Below, piece by piece: positions 21,933 to 28,095 of a stretch of 28,095 bases of DNA. Numbering within the stretch: the first letter of the stretch is position 1; every line of letters starts with the position of its first letter. Location of the stretch: the NCBI GenBank assembly GCA_965366835.1, contig CBDUGF010000037.1, positions 1 through 28,095 on the forward strand, written 5' to 3'. A program made the position numbers and the translations under genes. Below the pieces are notes generated by a model. The model was given only the letters and a program-made list of their open reading frames with translations, had not been told where the DNA came from and searched no databases. Source of the stretch: JAKGBX01 sp965366835 (lineage in GTDB: Bacteria > Pseudomonadota > Alphaproteobacteria > Rhodobacterales > Rhodobacteraceae).

Positions 21933-24197
21933 ATGAGCCAGATGCCCTCAAAGGACGAAATCCTGCAATGGATTTCCGACCACCCGACCGAGACCGCAAA
22001 ACGCGATATCGCCCGTGCCTTCGGCATCAAGGGCGCGGCGCGGATCGACCTCAAACGCCTGCTCAAGGAGCTCGAGGCCGAGGGCCATCTCGCCAAGCGC
22101 AACAAGAGCTATCGCGACCCCGACAAGCTGCCCCCGGTGTCGGTGCTTCAGGTCACCGAGGCGACGCCCGATGGCGATCTCACGGCGCGGCCGATGGAAT
22201 GGCAGGGCGAGTCGGAAGAACCGCGCATCCTGATCATCCCGCGCGCATCCGATCCGGCGCTGGGCGAAGGCGATCGCATCCTGGCACGGCTCACCGAAGT
22301 GACCGGCGATTTCGCCTATGAAGCGCGGCTGATCCGCCGCATCGGCACCAATCCGCATCGCGTTCTGGGGATCTTCCGCAAGACGCCGGAAGGCGGGCGC
22401 ATCCTGCCGATCGACAAGGGCGACGGCAAGGAATGGCAGGTCGGCAAAGCCGATACCGGCGGCGCCCGCGAGGGCGAGCTGGTCGAGGCCGAGCAATCCG
22501 GGCCAAACGGGCGCATGGGGCTGCCGCGCGCCCGCGTCGTCAATCGTCTCGGCGATCCGTCCCAGCCCAAGGCGGTCTCGCTCATCGCCATTCACCAGCA
22601 CGGGCTGCCGCATGATTTCCCCGACGAGGTCATCGCCGAAGCCGACGTGATGCATCCCGCGCCGCTCGATGCCAGCCGCGAAGACCTGACCGATCTGCCG
22701 CTGATCACCATCGACCCGGCGGATGCGCGCGACCATGACGATGCCTGCTGGGCGCATGAAGATGACGATCCGAAGAACCAAGGCGGACATGTCCTCTGGG
22801 TCGCCATCGCCGATGTCGCGCATTACGTGCGCCCGGGCACCGCGCTCGATCACGAGGCGCGCAAGCGCGGCAATTCCAGCTATTTCCCCGACCGTGTCGT
22901 GCCGATGCTGCCCGACAGGCTCTCGGGCGATCTCTGCTCGCTGCATGAAGGCGTGGCGCGCGCCTGCATCGCCGTGCGCATCCAGATCGACGCCCATGGC
23001 GAGAAACGTAGCCACCGCTTTGTCCGCGGCCTGATGCGCTCGGTTGCCTCGCTGAACTACCGCGAAGTGCAGGCGGCGATGGACGGCGAGGCCAATGACA
23101 AGGTGGCCCCGCTGATGGACGAGGTGATCCGCCCGCTTTATGCCGCCTACGACGCGCTCACCCAGGCCCGCAACCGGCGCCAGCCGCTCGATCTCGATCT
23201 GCCCGAACGCAAGATCCAGCTCAGCGAGGAAGGCGTGGTCGAAAGCGTGAATTTCGCCGACCGGCTCGATGCCCACCGGCTGATCGAGGAGTTCATGATC
23301 CTCGCCAATGTCGCCGCTGCCGAAGTCCTGATCGCGCGCAAATCGCCGCTGCTGTTTCGCGTCCATGAAGAGCCGCCGGTCGAAAAGCTCGATGCCCTGC
23401 GCGACACCGCCCAGGCCGCCGGCCTGACCCTGGCCAAGGGCCAGGTGTTGAAGACCTCGCACCTGAATGCCCTGCTCTCCTCCGCCGAGGGCACCGACCA
23501 TGACGAGCTGATCAACCTCGCCACCCTGCGCTCGATGACCCAGGCCTATTACTGCCCGTCGAATTTCGGTCATTTCGGCCTCGCCCTGCAAGCCTACGCG
23601 CATTTCACCTCGCCGATCCGGCGCTACTCCGACCTGATCGTGCACCGCGCCCTGATCTCGGCGCATAAATGGGGCGATGACGGGCTCAGCCCGGAGGATA
23701 TCGCCCGGCTCGAACCCACCGCCGCGCATATCTCCGAGACCGAGCGCCGCTCGATGATGGCCGAACGCGACACCAATGATCGCTATCTCGCCGCCTTCCT
23801 CTCCGAGCGTGTCGGCAGCGATTTTTCGGGCCGGATCTCGGGCATCGCACGGTTCGGCGTGTTCGTTCGGCTGGATGAGACCGGCGCCGACGGGCTGATC
23901 CCGATGCGCAACCTCGGGCGCGAATATTTCCATTTCGACCGCGAGCGCGGGGTGCTCACCGGCGCCGATACCGGCACCGTAATCGCCCTCGGCGACCGGG
24001 TCGTCGTGCGCCTCGCCGAAGCCGCGCCGGTCACCGGCGGCCTCGCGCTCGAATTGATCACCCATGAGGGCAACAAGCTGCCGCAGGGCAGCGGGCGTGG
24101 CGGCGGGCAGCGCGGCAAACCGGCCAAACGCAAGCTCGCCCGGGCGCGCAAGAAAGGCGCCAGGACCAGCGCCAAGGTCGCCCGCAAGCGGCGTTGA
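21933..24197 (+). CDS. rnr: Ribonuclease R
   Basis: A 754-residue 3'-to-5' processive exoribonuclease that can degrade structured RNA and acts in mRNA decay and rRNA quality control. It has an N-terminal winged-helix region (about 1-70, KRDIARAFGIKGAARIDLKR), cold-shock domains (about 70-240) and the RNB catalytic domain. The RNB domain has the acidic cluster TIDPADARDHDDACWA (about 252-267), GNSSYFPDRVVPMLP and HFTSPIRRYSDLIVHRAL. A C-terminal S1 domain follows (GRISGIARFGVFVRLDETGADG), then a lysine/arginine-rich tail (from about 710) typical of RNase R rather than RNase II. ATG 21933 is preceded by GGAGCC. topA often lies next to it in relatives but is not here. Confidence 0.95.
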   Translation: MSQMPSKDEILQWISDHPTETAKRDIARAFGIKGAARIDLKRLLKELEAEGHLAKRNKSYRDPDKLPPVSVLQVTEATPDGDLTARPMEWQGESEEPRILIIPRASDPALGEGDRILARLTEVTGDFAYEARLIRRIGTNPHRVLGIFRKTPEGGRILPIDKGDGKEWQVGKADTGGAREGELVEAEQSGPNGRMGLPRARVVNRLGDPSQPKAVSLIAIHQHGLPHDFPDEVIAEADVMHPAPLDASREDLTDLPLITIDPADARDHDDACWAHEDDDPKNQGGHVLWVAIADVAHYVRPGTALDHEARKRGNSSYFPDRVVPMLPDRLSGDLCSLHEGVARACIAVRIQIDAHGEKRSHRFVRGLMRSVASLNYREVQAAMDGEANDKVAPLMDEVIRPLYAAYDALTQARNRRQPLDLDLPERKIQLSEEGVVESVNFADRLDAHRLIEEFMILANVAAAEVLIARKSPLLFRVHEEPPVEKLDALRDTAQAAGLTLAKGQVLKTSHLNALLSSAEGTDHDELINLATLRSMTQAYYCPSNFGHFGLALQAYAHFTSPIRRYSDLIVHRALISAHKWGDDGLSPEDIARLEPTAAHISETERRSMMAERDTNDRYLAAFLSERVGSDFSGRISGIARFGVFVRLDETGADGLIPMRNLGREYFHFDRERGVLTGADTGTVIALGDRVVVRLAEAAPVTGGLALELITHEGNKLPQGSGRGGGQRGKPAKRKLARARKKGARTSAKVARKRR

Positions 24198-24310
24198 GCC
24201 CACCTCGCCACCTCCGGCAAAGCGCACTTCCCCAATTCGCCTTTCCGCCCTACCATCGCGGCAAGCCCCGCCAGGGGGCGAAAACGCCATCTCAGGGCAC
24301 GAGCAAACAT

Positions 24311-25573
24311 ATGCGTATCGGTCTTTCCCTTGTCCTTGCAGGCGCGCTTCTGGCGAGCGCGGCCCAGTCCGGCCCGCCGGAACGCTCGGCCCGCCCGATG
24401 ATCCGCCCCTTGACCCAATCGGCCAACACCATGGTTTCCACCAAGAACGCCGCCTTCCAGCGCTGGCTGCGCGATTTCGAGACCCGCGCGCTGGCCGATG
24501 GCATCCCCGCAGACGTGCTCGGCGGCGCCCTCACCGGCCTCAGATACAACGCCGATGTGATCCAGAAAGACCGCACCCAGAACGAGTTCACCAAGACCGT
24601 CTGGGTCTATCTCGACAGCGCCGCCTCCGAGTCGCGCATTGCCGCAGGCCGCCAGGCCCTGAAGGAACACGGCCAGATCCTCGCAGCAATCGAAGCCCGC
24701 TACGGTGTCGAAAAGGAAATCATCGCCGCGATCTGGGGCCTTGAAAGCGCCTATGGCGCCTTTCGCGGCTCGATCCCCACGGTCGAGGCGCTGGCGACGC
24801 TGGCGTTCGATGGCCGACGCGGCGCCTTCTTCGAAGGCCAGCTGCGAGACGCGCTGAAGATCCTCGCCGCCAAGCATACCAGCGCCGCCAACATGCGCGG
24901 AAGCTGGGCCGGCGCCATGGGCCATACCCAGTTCATGCCCTCCTCATGGCACGCCCACGCGGTCGACTACACCGGCGACGGCAAGCGCGACATCTGGGGC
25001 GACGATCCGGCCGATGCGCTGGCCTCGGCGGCGAATTATCTCAAGGCCAATGGCTGGCAGACCGGCGTGCCCTGGGGCATCGAAGTGCGCCTGCCCGAAG
25101 GGTTCAACTACATGCTCGCGCGGCGCGATCTCGAAAAGCTGCCCTCCGAATGGGCCCGGCTGGGCGTGACCGACATGACAGGCGAGCCGGTGCCGGATCA
25201 TGGCCCGGCCGCCATCCTGTTGCCCGGCGGTGCCAGGGGCGCGGCCTTCCTGATCTTCCGCAATTTCGAGGTGATCGAGAGCTACAACACCGCCGATGCC
25301 TATGTGATCGGCGTCGGCCATCTCGCCGACAGGCTCGCGGGCGGCCCCCCGATCCAATCCGCCTGGCCGCGCGAGGATCGTGCGCTGACCCTGCCGGAAC
25401 GGCTCGAACTGCAAGAGCTGCTGAAGGCGCGCGGCTTCGATCCCGAAAAGCTCGACGGCAAGATCGGCCCGCTCACCATCAACGCCGTGCGCGCCTACCA
25501 GAAAGCCCAGGGCCTGATCCCCGATGGCTACCCATCTCCCGGCTTTCTGGAAAGGCTGCGGCAGGCGCCCTGA
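24311..25573 (+). CDS. Lytic murein transglycosylase, MltB-like
   Basis: A 420-residue periplasmic enzyme that cleaves the MurNAc-GlcNAc bond of peptidoglycan with formation of 1,6-anhydro-MurNAc. A signal peptide (MRIGLSLVLAGALLASAAQS) opens the protein. The SLT-like catalytic domain spans about 40-330, with the catalytic glutamate E145 in IAAIWGLESAYG and the motif SWAGAMGHTQFMPSSWHAHAVDYTGDGKRDIW. A C-terminal peptidoglycan-binding domain (about 355-418, LPERLELQELLKARGFDPEKLDGKIGP) completes it. No lipobox is present, so it is soluble in the periplasm. ATG 24311 is placed by the signal peptide; its ribosome site (AGGGCACGAG) is weak. A gene-end motif starts seven bases after the stop. Confidence 0.93.
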   Translation: MRIGLSLVLAGALLASAAQSGPPERSARPMIRPLTQSANTMVSTKNAAFQRWLRDFETRALADGIPADVLGGALTGLRYNADVIQKDRTQNEFTKTVWVYLDSAASESRIAAGRQALKEHGQILAAIEARYGVEKEIIAAIWGLESAYGAFRGSIPTVEALATLAFDGRRGAFFEGQLRDALKILAAKHTSAANMRGSWAGAMGHTQFMPSSWHAHAVDYTGDGKRDIWGDDPADALASAANYLKANGWQTGVPWGIEVRLPEGFNYMLARRDLEKLPSEWARLGVTDMTGEPVPDHGPAAILLPGGARGAAFLIFRNFEVIESYNTADAYVIGVGHLADRLAGGPPIQSAWPREDRALTLPERLELQELLKARGFDPEKLDGKIGPLTINAVRAYQKAQGLIPDGYPSPGFLERLRQAP

Positions 25574-25579
25574 TCCCTG

Positions 25580-25608
25580 CTTCATCTTGCCAAAAAAAAT
25601 CCCGGGGG
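25580..25608 (+). repeat. Gene-end motif copy C (CTTCATCTTGCC type)
   Basis: CTTCATCTTGCC (25580-25591), eight A residues, then TCCCGGGGG. It begins seven bases after the transglycosylase stop, just as copy D follows era. Confidence 0.7.
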
Positions 25609-25610
25609 CG

Positions 25611-25626
25611 TGGGGGCTGGCCCCCA
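25611..25626. terminator. G/C hairpin between convergent genes
   Basis: TGGGGGC (25611-25617), TG, GCCCCCA (25620-25626). Seven pairs directly follow gene-end motif C and lie 11 bases before the stop of the convergent lipoprotein gene. There is no T tract; it may act in both directions. Confidence 0.5.
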
Positions 25627-25637
25627 CTACGGCGCCG

Positions 25638-26054
25638 TCAATACCGCCGCGGCGTACAGGTCATTTCCGTGATTTCCTGCCCCAGCCCGCGATTGACGTA
25701 AGTGTCGTCGATATCGCAATCGTATTCGATCCGCTCCGGCACCACGACCAGCGGCGCTGCCCCCTTGCCGCATTTCAGCCGCGCCAGTATCAGCGCCTGA
25801 TCGCCCTCGAGTTTCGTCACCTCGCAGCCCGACACCTTCTCGATCGCCGCCTTGGCGCGCGGCGCCACAGCCGCCAGCCTTGGCGCCCATTCCGTGTTGA
25901 GCCGGATCGCCTCGGCCCGGTTGCCCTTGACGCGCACATCGAAGGTGCTCTTGCCGACGGTGATGCGCACCGGTTCAACGCCCCGAAACGCCGGGCTGGG
26001 CGTGTCACAGGCCATCAACACAGCGAAAACGGGCAATGCAATCCATCTCTTCAT
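25638..26054 (-). CDS. Small putative lipoprotein, unknown function
   Basis: A 138-residue protein. The N-terminus MKRWIALPVFAVLMACDTPS has a short charged start, a hydrophobic core and LMAC ending in C16, a plausible lipobox. The mature part has alternating strands (VRITVGKSTFDVRVKGNRAEAIRLNTEW), a helix (AVAPRAKAAIEKVSGC) and four further cysteines (C76, C93 and two near the C-terminus) that might form disulfides. It contains no motif I can name. ATG 26054 is chosen because the signal starts there. A CtrA-type site lies 24-38 bases upstream, so cell-cycle-linked control is possible. It converges on the transglycosylase gene; a shared envelope role is only a guess. Confidence 0.78.
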   Translation of the reverse strand: MKRWIALPVFAVLMACDTPSPAFRGVEPVRITVGKSTFDVRVKGNRAEAIRLNTEWAPRLAAVAPRAKAAIEKVSGCEVTKLEGDQALILARLKCGKGAAPLVVVPERIEYDCDIDDTYVNRGLGQEITEMTCTPRRY

Positions 26055-26077
26055 CGCCCCACAACAGCGCATCGAGG

Positions 26078-26092
26078 TTAACCGGAGGTTAA
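26078..26092 (-). promoter_or_regulatory. CtrA-type binding site
   Basis: On the minus strand the site reads TTAA-CCTCCGG-TTAAC, a perfect match to the Caulobacter CtrA consensus TTAA-N7-TTAAC. It is 24-38 bases before the lipoprotein ATG, a position suited to controlling that gene. Confidence 0.55.
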
Positions 26093-26124
26093 TACCTGGA
26101 GAAGAAGCGACGCAAAGCCGCCAG

Positions 26125-26206
26125 AGCGTTTCAGGCTTGCATCGAAATATCTGATCGAGCGGCGCGTAAGGCCGCGGTTTTCGAACCTGGCTTAGCCTGA
26201 AACGCT
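26125..26206. repeat. Long palindrome 3 of the GCGTTTC family
   Basis: AGCGTTTCAGGCT (26125-26137) pairs perfectly with AGCCTGAAACGCT (26194-26206). Inside, TCGAAA (26142-26147) can pair with TTTCGA (26179-26184) and GCGGC (26159-26163) with GCCGC (26171-26175). The right arm overlaps the last codons and stop of the gap gene. Confidence 0.8.
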
Positions 26207-27208
26207 GTGGCGCGCCGCCATCCGCGCCGCCATGTCCAGCATCCGGTTGGAAAAGCCCCACTCATTGTCATACCAGCCGAAAACCCGCAGCAGACCGCCC
26301 ACCGAAACGCTGGTCTCGCGCGCGCTCATCACGATCGATTCGGGCCGCATCCGCAGGTCGGTCGACACCAGCGGCAGCGTGATCCAGCCGAACAGATCGC
26401 TGTCGCGTGCCGCCTGCTCCAGCGCCGCGTTCACAGCCGTCACCGTTGCGGGTCTGCCGGTCTGCACCGTCAGGTCGATCGCCGAGACGCTGGCCGTCGG
26501 AACCCGCACCGCGCGCGCCTCGATTCGCCCATCCAGCGCCGGAAGAACATCGCCGATCAGACGCGCCGCGCTGGTCGTGGTCGGCACCATCGACAGGGCT
26601 GCGGCGCGGCTGCGCACCAGATCGTCACGCGGCTTGTCGATGGTCGGCTGGCTGCCGGTATAACAATGCACCGTGGTCATGTGGCCGCTTTCCACCCCCC
26701 AATGCGCGTCCAGAAGCTTGAGCAGCGGCGCCAGCGCGTTGGTGGTGCAGCTGGCGTTCGAAACGATCCGGTGCGCGTCCAGATCGCCCTCGTTGGCGCC
26801 GAGCACAAGCGTCACATCCGCCACATCCGATGGCCCCGAGATCAGGACCGTCTTTGCGCCCGCTTCCAGCCCGCGCTCCACATCCGCCCGGTTCCCGGCC
26901 GCGCCGGTGCATTCCAGCAGGACATCGACACCCGAGAGATCCACCGCCCGGATATCTGCCACCCCGTGAAACGCGATGCGCAGTCCATCCACGATCAGCG
27001 CCCCGGCCTCATGGCGCACCGCGCCGGGAAACGGCCCGAACACGCTGTCATAGGCAAAGAGATAGGCGCAGCTTTCCAGCGGTGCGATATCGTTGATCGC
27101 CACCAGCTCGAACGGCTCTGCCTTGCGCGTGGTCAGCAGCATCCGCAGGATCGAGCGCCCGATCCGCCCGAACCCGTTGATCGCGATTTTCACCGGCACC
27201 TGCGCCAT
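26192..27208 (-). CDS. Type I GAPDH-like dehydrogenase (non-canonical paralogue)
   Basis: A 338-residue enzyme of the glyceraldehyde-3-phosphate dehydrogenase family. The NAD fold opens with KIAINGFGRIGRSILR, and VAIND (D40) favours NAD. The catalytic pair is C154 in SNASCTTN and H181 in TTVHCYTGSQPTID. The C-terminal YDNEWGFSNRMLDMAARM is typical. Several positions differ from glycolytic enzymes: HCYTGSQ replaces the usual HSYTNDQ, and LPLVSTDL and VRVPTASVSAIDLTV are reminiscent of erythrose-4-phosphate dehydrogenase. The substrate is therefore uncertain (GAP, E4P or other). ATG 27208 has GGAGAG upstream. The last codons (HSVSG) and stop are encoded by the arm of a palindromic element. The upstream 121-residue gene is 138 bases away on the same strand. 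Confidence 0.9.
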   Translation of the reverse strand: MAQVPVKIAINGFGRIGRSILRMLLTTRKAEPFELVAINDIAPLESCAYLFAYDSVFGPFPGAVRHEAGALIVDGLRIAFHGVADIRAVDLSGVDVLLECTGAAGNRADVERGLEAGAKTVLISGPSDVADVTLVLGANEGDLDAHRIVSNASCTTNALAPLLKLLDAHWGVESGHMTTVHCYTGSQPTIDKPRDDLVRSRAAALSMVPTTTSAARLIGDVLPALDGRIEARAVRVPTASVSAIDLTVQTGRPATVTAVNAALEQAARDSDLFGWITLPLVSTDLRMRPESIVMSARETSVSVGGLLRVFGWYDNEWGFSNRMLDMAARMAARHSVSG

Positions 27209-27221
27209 CACGCCACTCTCC

Positions 27222-27242
27222 AAAAAGGTCAGCAAATCTGAC
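27222..27242 (-). terminator. Possible attenuator just upstream of the gap paralogue
   Basis: On the minus strand GTCAG (27242-27238), ATTTG, CTGAC (27232-27228), C, TTTTT (27226-27222). The stem is short but is followed by a T5 tract, which ends at the ribosome site of the gap gene. It could end transcripts coming from the upstream gene. Confidence 0.35.
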
Positions 27243-27321
27243 GCTAAACCGCCGACCCGGCGATTTCCAGCGCCAATTTCCGGCCGGTCCACGCGGCTCG
27301 ATACGCTGCGGCATGATGCTG

Positions 27322-27339
27322 GCCGGGCTTGGCCCCGGC
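27322..27339. terminator. Hairpin after the 121-residue gene
   Basis: GCCGGG (27322-27327), six-base loop, CCCGGC (27334-27339), next to the palindrome GGCATATGCC (27337-27346) that abuts the stop codon of the minus-strand gene ending at 27347. There is no T tract on the minus strand. Confidence 0.35.
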
Positions 27340-27346
27340 ATATGCC

Positions 27347-27712
27347 TCAGTCAAAAAACGGCGTCATCTGCGCCACGATCACGGCGTTCTCGTCCAGCGC
27401 CCTTTGCATCAGCCCGCGCTCTTCGCCGGATATCTCGTGCCCTTCCGCCTCGCGCTCCTCCAGCGTGCCATAGCCGGTGACATCCAGCGGCGCGGTATCG
27501 GCCTGCTTCAGGATCGCGACCGTCTCGCGCACCGCCTCGGCCTCGTCGACACCGCTGGCAAACACCATCAGCGCCGCCCCGGTGGCCCCCTTGGGCAGAC
27601 CGTCGCCCGCCTTGCGCCCGATCTGCACCACCAGCGTGTAGACCTGCTGGCGGCTGGGTTTGTCCTTGAGCTTGTCCTTGTCAGCCTTGTCGTCTCTGCC
27701 GCGCTCCGCCAT
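27347..27712 (-). CDS. Conserved-looking protein of unknown function, 121 residues
   Basis: A soluble protein that I do not recognise. The first 20 residues are highly charged (MAERGRDDKADKDKLKDKPS) and probably disordered. The rest looks like a compact alpha/beta domain: QQVYTLVVQIGRKAG, GATGAALMVFASGVDEAEAVRETVAILKQADTAPLDVTGYGT and a glutamate-rich helix EEREAEGHEISGEERGLMQRALDENAVIVAQM. There is no signal peptide, cysteine or obvious catalytic motif. Evidence that it is real: a strong AAGGAG ribosome site six bases before the ATG, coding-like codon use and position upstream of the gap paralogue on the same strand. Confidence 0.75.
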   Translation of the reverse strand: MAERGRDDKADKDKLKDKPSRQQVYTLVVQIGRKAGDGLPKGATGAALMVFASGVDEAEAVRETVAILKQADTAPLDVTGYGTLEEREAEGHEISGEERGLMQRALDENAVIVAQMTPFFD

Positions 27713-27810
27713 GCCGGTCTCCTTGTGCTGGGCTCAGCAATGCCCAAATCCGCAGCAAAGGTCCAGTGTTGCACAGCCAGACCGGTCGCGGCGCGTGCCG
27801 TGCCTGCCCG

Positions 27811-27942
27811 TTACAATTCCGTGCTGCGCACCATGGGTGGCGCGATGTCTTCAAGGGCCGCCGTCAATCCGACATGCGACCGAGCGTGCTGCGCGAAATG
27901 GCCGAGCACGATCAGAGTCGCGAGAACCAGAATCCGTTTCAT
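27811..27942 (-). CDS. 43-residue exported peptide
   Basis: A short frame with a strong start: GGAGG five bases before ATG 27942. The product begins MKRILVLATLIVLGHFAQHA, a good signal-peptide pattern (two positive residues, then a hydrophobic core), and continues to a short tail ending APPMVRSTEL. After cleavage only about 20 residues would remain, or the whole could be a membrane-anchored micropeptide. It lies 98 bases upstream of the 121-residue gene on the same strand. No family is recognised, so reality rests on the ribosome site and the signal-like start. Confidence 0.6.
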   Translation of the reverse strand: MKRILVLATLIVLGHFAQHARSHVGLTAALEDIAPPMVRSTEL

Positions 27943-28002
27943 CCAAACCTCCGTCACCCGTTGGTTTGTCTGATACGCCGCAAGCGCCGTTTTCCGTCGC
28001 GA

Positions 28003-28095
28003 TCAGGTGACCCGCCGCGCGCCTTTGCCGAATGGCAGACCGCCGCCGCCGCGGCCCATCAGATGCGCGCGCTCGCCGCCGCCATCCGGCAAAGA
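28003..28095 (-). CDS. C-terminal fragment of a gene cut by the window edge
   Basis: A minus-strand frame is open from the right edge to TGA at 28003-28005, giving 30 residues with a glycine/arginine-rich tail (MGRGGGGLPFGKGARRVT). It is probably the end of a protein whose body lies beyond the window. It is too short to assign, and the high G+C makes an open frame of this size weak evidence by itself. Confidence 0.4.
   Translation of the reverse strand, partial: SLPDGGGERAHLMGRGGGGLPFGKGARRVT

Noticed and set aside
21948..24290. 780-codon open frame antisense to rnr
   Set aside because: It mirrors the codon structure of RNase R in high-G+C DNA; the translation has no recognisable domain and lies wholly over a certain gene.

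Overview
The window looks like a chromosomal segment of an alphaproteobacterium in the Rhodobacterales (Roseobacter group). I infer this from the very high G+C, the codon bias (long spurious antisense frames over almost every gene), the pdxJ / acpS / lepB / rnc / era / DUF1491 order, the Hint-domain secreted proteins, and gene-end motifs of the CTTCATCTTGCC type. No rRNA, tRNA, CRISPR array, insertion sequence or phage gene is visible. No gene-free stretch exceeds about 300 bases.

Layout. 8-7615 is a housekeeping block: a DUF2062 membrane protein, pdxJ (vitamin B6), acpS (acyl-carrier-protein activation), lepB (signal peptidase I), rnc (RNase III) and era (ribosome-assembly GTPase), then a DUF1491 gene. 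It is interrupted twice. Between pdxJ and acpS lies a divergent pair: an exported protein of unknown function and a MarR-type regulator with a C-terminal four-cysteine motif. Their shared promoter region holds three copies of a 13-base palindrome. Between acpS and lepB lies a pair on the minus strand: a ChaC-like gamma-glutamylcyclotransferase in unusually A+T-rich DNA and a glyoxalase-fold (VOC) protein.

8185-12614 is a three-gene beta-oxidation operon: a fused enoyl-CoA hydratase/3-hydroxyacyl-CoA dehydrogenase followed by two unlike acyl-CoA dehydrogenase subunits, arranged like the pimF-pimC-pimD genes of dicarboxylate degradation. An exported ankyrin-repeat protein and an FAD-dependent 2-hydroxyacid dehydrogenase follow. 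15038-16886 holds a methyltransferase, a SnoaL-like protein and the pseudouridine synthase RluA. 17006-19678 holds two tandem Hint-domain genes, the first with a choice-of-anchor L domain. 19999-25573 holds dapE, a DUF2064 glycosyltransferase-like gene, rnr (RNase R) and a lytic transglycosylase. The right end is on the minus strand: a small lipoprotein, a non-canonical gap paralogue, a 121-residue unknown protein, a 43-residue exported peptide and the tail of a gene running off the edge.

The most striking signals outside genes are three families of intergenic elements tied to stop codons. (1) Three long palindromes with conserved GCGTTTC / GAAACGC arms and different but self-complementary interiors. 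(2) A composite cassette shared by two unrelated genes 6.8 kb apart, starting inside the last codons. (3) Four copies of a CTTCATCTTGCC-type motif. Together with the MarR module these are the parts most worth following up.
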